DNA of 54,401 bases from Oscillibacter sp. (GTDB lineage: Bacteria; Bacillota; Clostridia; Oscillospirales; Oscillospiraceae). The DNA is taken from contig JAAVHC010000070.1 in NCBI GenBank assembly GCA_014799925.1, positions 1 through 54,401 on the forward strand, in the 5' to 3' direction. Shown here one piece after another: positions 51,626-54,401 of the stretch (within the stretch, counting starts at the first letter, position 1; each line of letters starts with the position of its first letter). The notes below the pieces were generated by a model. It saw only the letters and a program-made list of their open reading frames with translations, had not been told where the DNA came from and did not search any database. Position numbers and translations under genes: made by a program.

Positions 51626-52116
51626 ATCGAGGTCCTCCTGTGTGAAAGTTTCCTCTTGACAAAGGGAGGAAGCCGGCTATTATTTCCGAATTGAAAATTC
51701 AGAAATAATATATTTGATATAAGCCGTTTTGCTCGCCGCCGCAGGCGGCGGCAATCGCAAGGCACGGCAAATATTACTTCCGGCCCTTCAGGTCGGAAGT
51801 AATATAATAAAAGATAGAAATGGCGCTGCCAGAGATCCTGCGACGGCCGCATCCGCCGGGCTGTGCGGGATCAGATCGCGCGTGACCCCTTGATGGGGTC
51901 ATCGCGTGATGGCAGGCGGTCAGCCCTCCAGGTTTGTTACAAGAAGTAACCGCACTCTGCGGCTGAGGGGCGGCTGTTTCTTTTTCCTGTCAGCCGCAAT
52001 CCGCTGTGGCAGCGCTGAAAGATTACTCTTTCCTGTTGTCAGCATATCACAACCATTGCCGGATTGCAATAGGGACCACGGAGCAAAATCAACCGCCCGC
52101 GTTTTCGCCGGAGCCG
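51626..52116. other. Gene-free region with hairpin array
   Basis: About 490 bp without a convincing gene. It contains the hairpins described at 51678-51901; the part from 51905 to 52116 is otherwise plain, with short spurious frames only. Confidence 0.6.
51678..51901. repeat. Array of four strong hairpins
   Basis: H1 TATTATTTC...GAAATAATA with inner GAATT/AATTC (51678-51710). H2 nested GCCGT/ACGGC around TTGC/GCAA and CGCCGCC-GCA-GGCGGCG (51723-51768). H3 a 12-bp perfect stem ATATTACTTCCG/CGGAAGTAATAT (51771-51805). H4 TGACCCC/GGGGTCA (51883-51901). H1 and H3 share arms but not loops. Confidence 0.65.
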
Positions 52117-52153
52117 GAAAAAGGCAAAAGGCCGCACAAAACGTGCAGCCTTT
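52117..52153 (-). terminator. Intrinsic terminator after the phosphatase-GNAT fusion
   Basis: On the minus strand AAAGGC-t-GCAC/GTGC-g-GCCTTT (52127-52153), followed by TGCCTTTTT. It lies about 33 bp after the stop. Confidence 0.75.
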
Positions 52154-52185
52154 CGGAAATCTGTTGCGGGGCGTATACAACGGCG

Positions 52186-53196
52186 TCAGGCTCCCGTCTC
52201 CGGGATCTCCCGCACCACCCGGCGCAGGTCCATAACCAGTTCCTCCCCCGCCGGGGCGAAGCCATACTTGCGGAAATAGCCCTTCAGCTCCTCCGGGCAG
52301 GACAGGACCAGCCTCTCCTTCCCCCTCATCCGGGCGTACTGCACCGCCTGGCCCAACAGCTGAACGCCATACCGCTGGCCCCGGAGGGCGGGGACCATCT
52401 CGTATTCCGTGACGCGCAGAGCGTCCGGTTCCACCTCCATAGAGATCTTCCCCACCACGTCCTCGTCCAGCAGGGCCTGGGCGGCCTTGCCGCGCTCGTC
52501 CTCCCGGCCGGTCCGGAACCAGAGGCCCGGCTCGGTGGCGGCGTCATCCTTATGCCAGCTCTGGCGGCGGAAGGTGGACACCTCGGCGGGCAGATGGCTG
52601 GCGTCGTCCCGGAAGACCACCCGGATATGGTCGCCGTCCGCCTCCAGCAGGGAGACGGCGGTGTTGTCCCCGTGGCCGGTCCCGCCGATCTCCTCCAGAC
52701 TCATGCCCTGGAGGGTACCCAGCAGGGTCCGCAGGGCCGCGCCGTGGCTGGCGGCGGCCACTGTGCCGCCGGGATTTTCCGCCGCGATCTGCCGGATGCC
52801 TGCCAGCACGCGGTCCCGGACCTGGGCAAAGGTCTCCGCGCCCTCCGCGCGCCACAGATCGGGGCGCTTGTTGAAATCCACATACATTCGTTTGTCCATA
52901 CGCTGAATCTCGCCCCAGGTCATCTGCTCCCAGACGCCCAGCCGGATCTCCCGCAGCAGAGGCAGAGGCCGAAAGGGCAGACCTCGGGGAACGTACAGCG
53001 CGGAGGCGGTGGTGTGGGTGCGGGTGAGGTCGCTGCCGTAAACGGCATCCAGCTTTTCGTTTTGGAAGCGGTCGCGGAGATAGGCCAGCTGCCGGTAGCC
53101 CTGGGGGGTGATGACGCTGTCGTACTGTCCGTGGGCCACCCGGAACAGGTTGCCCTCCGCCTCGGCGTGGCGGACTAAATAGATTTTTGTTGTCAT
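52186..53196 (-). CDS. Histidine-phosphatase / GNAT fusion protein
   Basis: 336 aa. Residues 1-200 are a phosphoglycerate-mutase-type histidine phosphatase: KIYLVRHAEAEGN (catalytic RHG/A-like motif with the phosphorylated His), YGSDLTRTHTTA and the second His in AAASHGAAL. Residues about 205-336 are a GNAT acetyltransferase (YEMVPALRGQRYGVQLLGQAVQYAR, LKGYFRKYGFAP). In known relatives the phosphatase half acts on small phosphates; the joint role is not known. Read from a good promoter (53268-53296) about 70 bp upstream. Confidence 0.85.
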   Translation of the reverse strand: MTTKIYLVRHAEAEGNLFRVAHGQYDSVITPQGYRQLAYLRDRFQNEKLDAVYGSDLTRTHTTASALYVPRGLPFRPLPLLREIRLGVWEQMTWGEIQRMDKRMYVDFNKRPDLWRAEGAETFAQVRDRVLAGIRQIAAENPGGTVAAASHGAALRTLLGTLQGMSLEEIGGTGHGDNTAVSLLEADGDHIRVVFRDDASHLPAEVSTFRRQSWHKDDAATEPGLWFRTGREDERGKAAQALLDEDVVGKISMEVEPDALRVTEYEMVPALRGQRYGVQLLGQAVQYARMRGKERLVLSCPEELKGYFRKYGFAPAGEELVMDLRRVVREIPETGA

Positions 53197-53267
53197 GGCG
53201 TCTCTCCTTCTGCGGCTGTAAAGCGCCGCAGCGCGGCTGCTTCCGCGCGTTGTCGGTAGTTTCCCCT

Positions 53268-53296
53268 ATTATATATGGACTGACAGGATTTGGCAA
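53268..53296 (-). promoter_or_regulatory. Sigma-A promoter of the phosphatase-GNAT gene
   Basis: On the minus strand TTGCCA (53291-53296), 17-bp spacer, TATAAT (53268-53273). Confidence 0.7.
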
Positions 53297-53351
53297 ACTA
53301 ATTTTTTTCGTTCGGGCCATACTAGCCGCAGACCGAGAGAGGAGTGGAGCA

Positions 53352-53522
53352 ATGAACGGATTTTTGAAGGGGATGCTGCTGGGCGCGGTGGCCGGCGCGG
53401 CGGCGGATATGGCCATGCACACCAGCGCTGTGAAAAAGACGCCCGCCGGCAAAGCCATGCAGACGGCTACCGACGTGGTAGACGCTGCGGCGGCCTCCGT
53501 GAAGGAGACGTTGGACCGATAA
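53352..53522 (+). CDS. YtxH-like small membrane protein
   Basis: 56 aa. The glycine/alanine-rich helix MNGFLKGMLLGAVAGAAADMAM is typical of YtxH-domain proteins, followed by an amphipathic Ala/Asp/Lys helix to the end. AGGAGTGGAGC precedes the ATG. A strong terminator follows 16 bp after the stop, so it forms its own unit. Members are often stress- or envelope-linked; exact role unknown. Confidence 0.75.
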   Translation: MNGFLKGMLLGAVAGAAADMAMHTSAVKKTPAGKAMQTATDVVDAAAASVKETLDR

Positions 53523-53537
53523 TCGGGCGCATCCCGA

Positions 53538-53579
53538 CCCCCGGCTGCGAGGAAACGCAGCCGGGGGTCCTGACTTTTT
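53538..53579 (+). terminator. Intrinsic terminator after the YtxH-like gene
   Basis: CCCCCGGCTGCG (53538-53549) pairs with CGCAGCCGGGGG (53556-53567), 12 bp, followed by TCCTGACTTTTT. Confidence 0.85.
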
Positions 53580-53632
53580 CCTGGTTTTTGAAGGAATCGT
53601 ATAAAAACCGAACAGAAGAGCCGTCCGGACTC

Positions 53633-53661
53633 GGGGGACACTTCATAAGGGAATGTCCCCC
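53633..53661. repeat. 8-bp perfect hairpin GGGGGACA/TGTCCCCC
   Basis: GGGGGACA (53633-53640) and TGTCCCCC (53654-53661) around a 13-nt loop. It lies between the YtxH-like gene's terminator and the unrecognised gene; no T-run on either side. Could be a degraded transposon end or a weak terminator of the minus-strand gene. Confidence 0.4.
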
Positions 53662-53687
53662 CAAAACATTTGCTAAGACAGCCAATA

Positions 53688-54224
53688 CTACTTGAATTGC
53701 AGGGAAATCCAATTCATATTGCAATTGGCGCAAGCCATATGCTCGGCGGTACAACCACGGTTTCGGATCACATTGATTTTGTCGGTCATGACACGATCGT
53801 CCGGTAACTGGAGAGCGGCGATATGAACGAACGGCAATGAAAATTTGCGTCCTATGGCCTTGCAGCGCTTGAACCATAAAACGAATCCTCTAGCTGAGTC
53901 AGGATACTGTTCATTTAAAATGACATCTTTCGTGGAAAACCTGCCGACAAATTGGATCTGATGTCCCAGCATTTCCTGCAAGGGGGAGATGATGACTGCT
54001 TGAATTACGGACAACTCATCGTCCAACCGCACAGGTGCCGATTCGTTGGTCTTTCCTCCGATGATGGCCCGGTCTTCAATGATAACGTGACCGGTCGGCC
54101 AGCCAGTACAAACGCCAATAAAGCGCCGCACCATTTCAGTATAAAAATCCAGGCTATTGGATCGGAAGAAGCGTAGCGGACTGGTATGATGAAAGAGATC
54201 ATATGCTCCCATGCACTCATCCAT
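53688..54224 (-). CDS. Unrecognised 178-aa protein
   Basis: Open frame of 178 codons, less GC-rich than the rest of the window. Family not recognised. The C-terminus has Cys-rich RGCTAEHMACANCNMNW, perhaps a metal site. No signal peptide or membrane helix. The ribosome binding site is poor (GCGGAAT), and the start could be four codons later. A TATAAT box lies about 20 bp upstream on the minus strand (54242-54247) with no good -35. It may be a transferred gene, a fragment, or not coding. Confidence 0.45.
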   Translation of the reverse strand: MDECMGAYDLFHHTSPLRFFRSNSLDFYTEMVRRFIGVCTGWPTGHVIIEDRAIIGGKTNESAPVRLDDELSVIQAVIISPLQEMLGHQIQFVGRFSTKDVILNEQYPDSARGFVLWFKRCKAIGRKFSLPFVHIAALQLPDDRVMTDKINVIRNRGCTAEHMACANCNMNWISLQFK

Positions 54225-54401
54225 ATTCCGCGGCCCACTATATTATATGCTCTAAATGAGCAAAATTAAAAACTGCACAAAAGGGTTCTAAAACGACGAA
54301 TAGCGGCAGACAAAGACAGCGATGCATCAAAAAGGACAATAAAAACAAATGCGCCAAGGGCAGGATGACAAACAGACGGTCAATGGCAGTTGCGGAACGA
54401 A

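Noticed and set aside
53296-53330. Sporulation-sigma-like -10 (CATACTA) before the YtxH-like gene
   Set aside because: The matching -35 was not found at the right distance; a single seven-base match is not enough.

Overview
The window is GC-rich (roughly 60 percent by eye) DNA from what looks like an anaerobic, probably gut-associated member of the Firmicutes, most likely Oscillospiraceae (Flavonifractor / Lawsonibacter / Oscillibacter-like). The placement is inference. It rests on three S-layer-homology (SLH) surface proteins, chemotaxis genes, strong AGGAGG-type ribosome binding sites, sigma-A promoters of Gram-positive type, a PadR/MATE pair, a YtxH-like protein and an inositol gene set. 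No rRNA, tRNA or CRISPR array was seen.

Layout. 1-12.4 kb, minus strand: the 5' end of a gene cut by the window edge (possibly a transposase), two very large SLH proteins (1168 and 2075 aa), and upstream of them a PilZ protein, a FlhB C-terminal-domain homologue and a YlqG/FliK-like protein. 12.75-17.6 kb, plus strand: cheA, cheW, cheR, cheB. 17.8-21.2 kb: a zinc-ribbon membrane protein, then a HAD-family protein, a ComEC-like metallo-hydrolase and a membrane protein. 21.3-26.0 kb, minus: an ABC importer (fused permease, ATPase, lipoprotein) with a clear sigma-A promoter and a 38-bp palindromic terminator. 26.3-27.9 kb, minus: a third SLH protein behind a long structured leader, with an opposing promoter that may make a small antisense RNA.

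28.0-40.8 kb, minus: a putative operon of about 12.8 kb read from one divergent promoter region shared with a DeoR-type regulator. In transcription order it holds archaeal-type GAPDH, archaeal-type phosphoglycerate kinase, split transketolase (N and C halves), a LarA-family racemase, malic enzyme, iolE, iolB, iolD and iolG. It joins inositol-type cyclitol degradation to triose, pentose and malate metabolism, but iolC, iolJ, iolA and an inositol transporter are absent. Its gaps hold two related structured elements of about 420-460 bp (32.14-32.60 and 39.26-39.68 kb), a 71-bp repeat used twice, and three tandem 11-bp repeats before iolD.

41-54.4 kb: a PHP-domain enzyme, a 39-aa membrane peptide, a low-molecular-weight phosphatase, a MATE exporter divergent from a PadR regulator (mirror-image promoters), a GNAT-Sir2-MATE operon, an ArsC/Spx-like protein, a rhomboid-like membrane protein, a YgiQ-type radical SAM protein, a hairpin-rich gene-free stretch, a histidine-phosphatase/GNAT fusion, a YtxH-like peptide and an unrecognised gene of lower GC. 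The most unusual material is the family of composite hairpin elements, the archaeal-type GAPDH/PGK pair inside an inositol operon, and the convergent-promoter RNA candidate at 27.7 kb.
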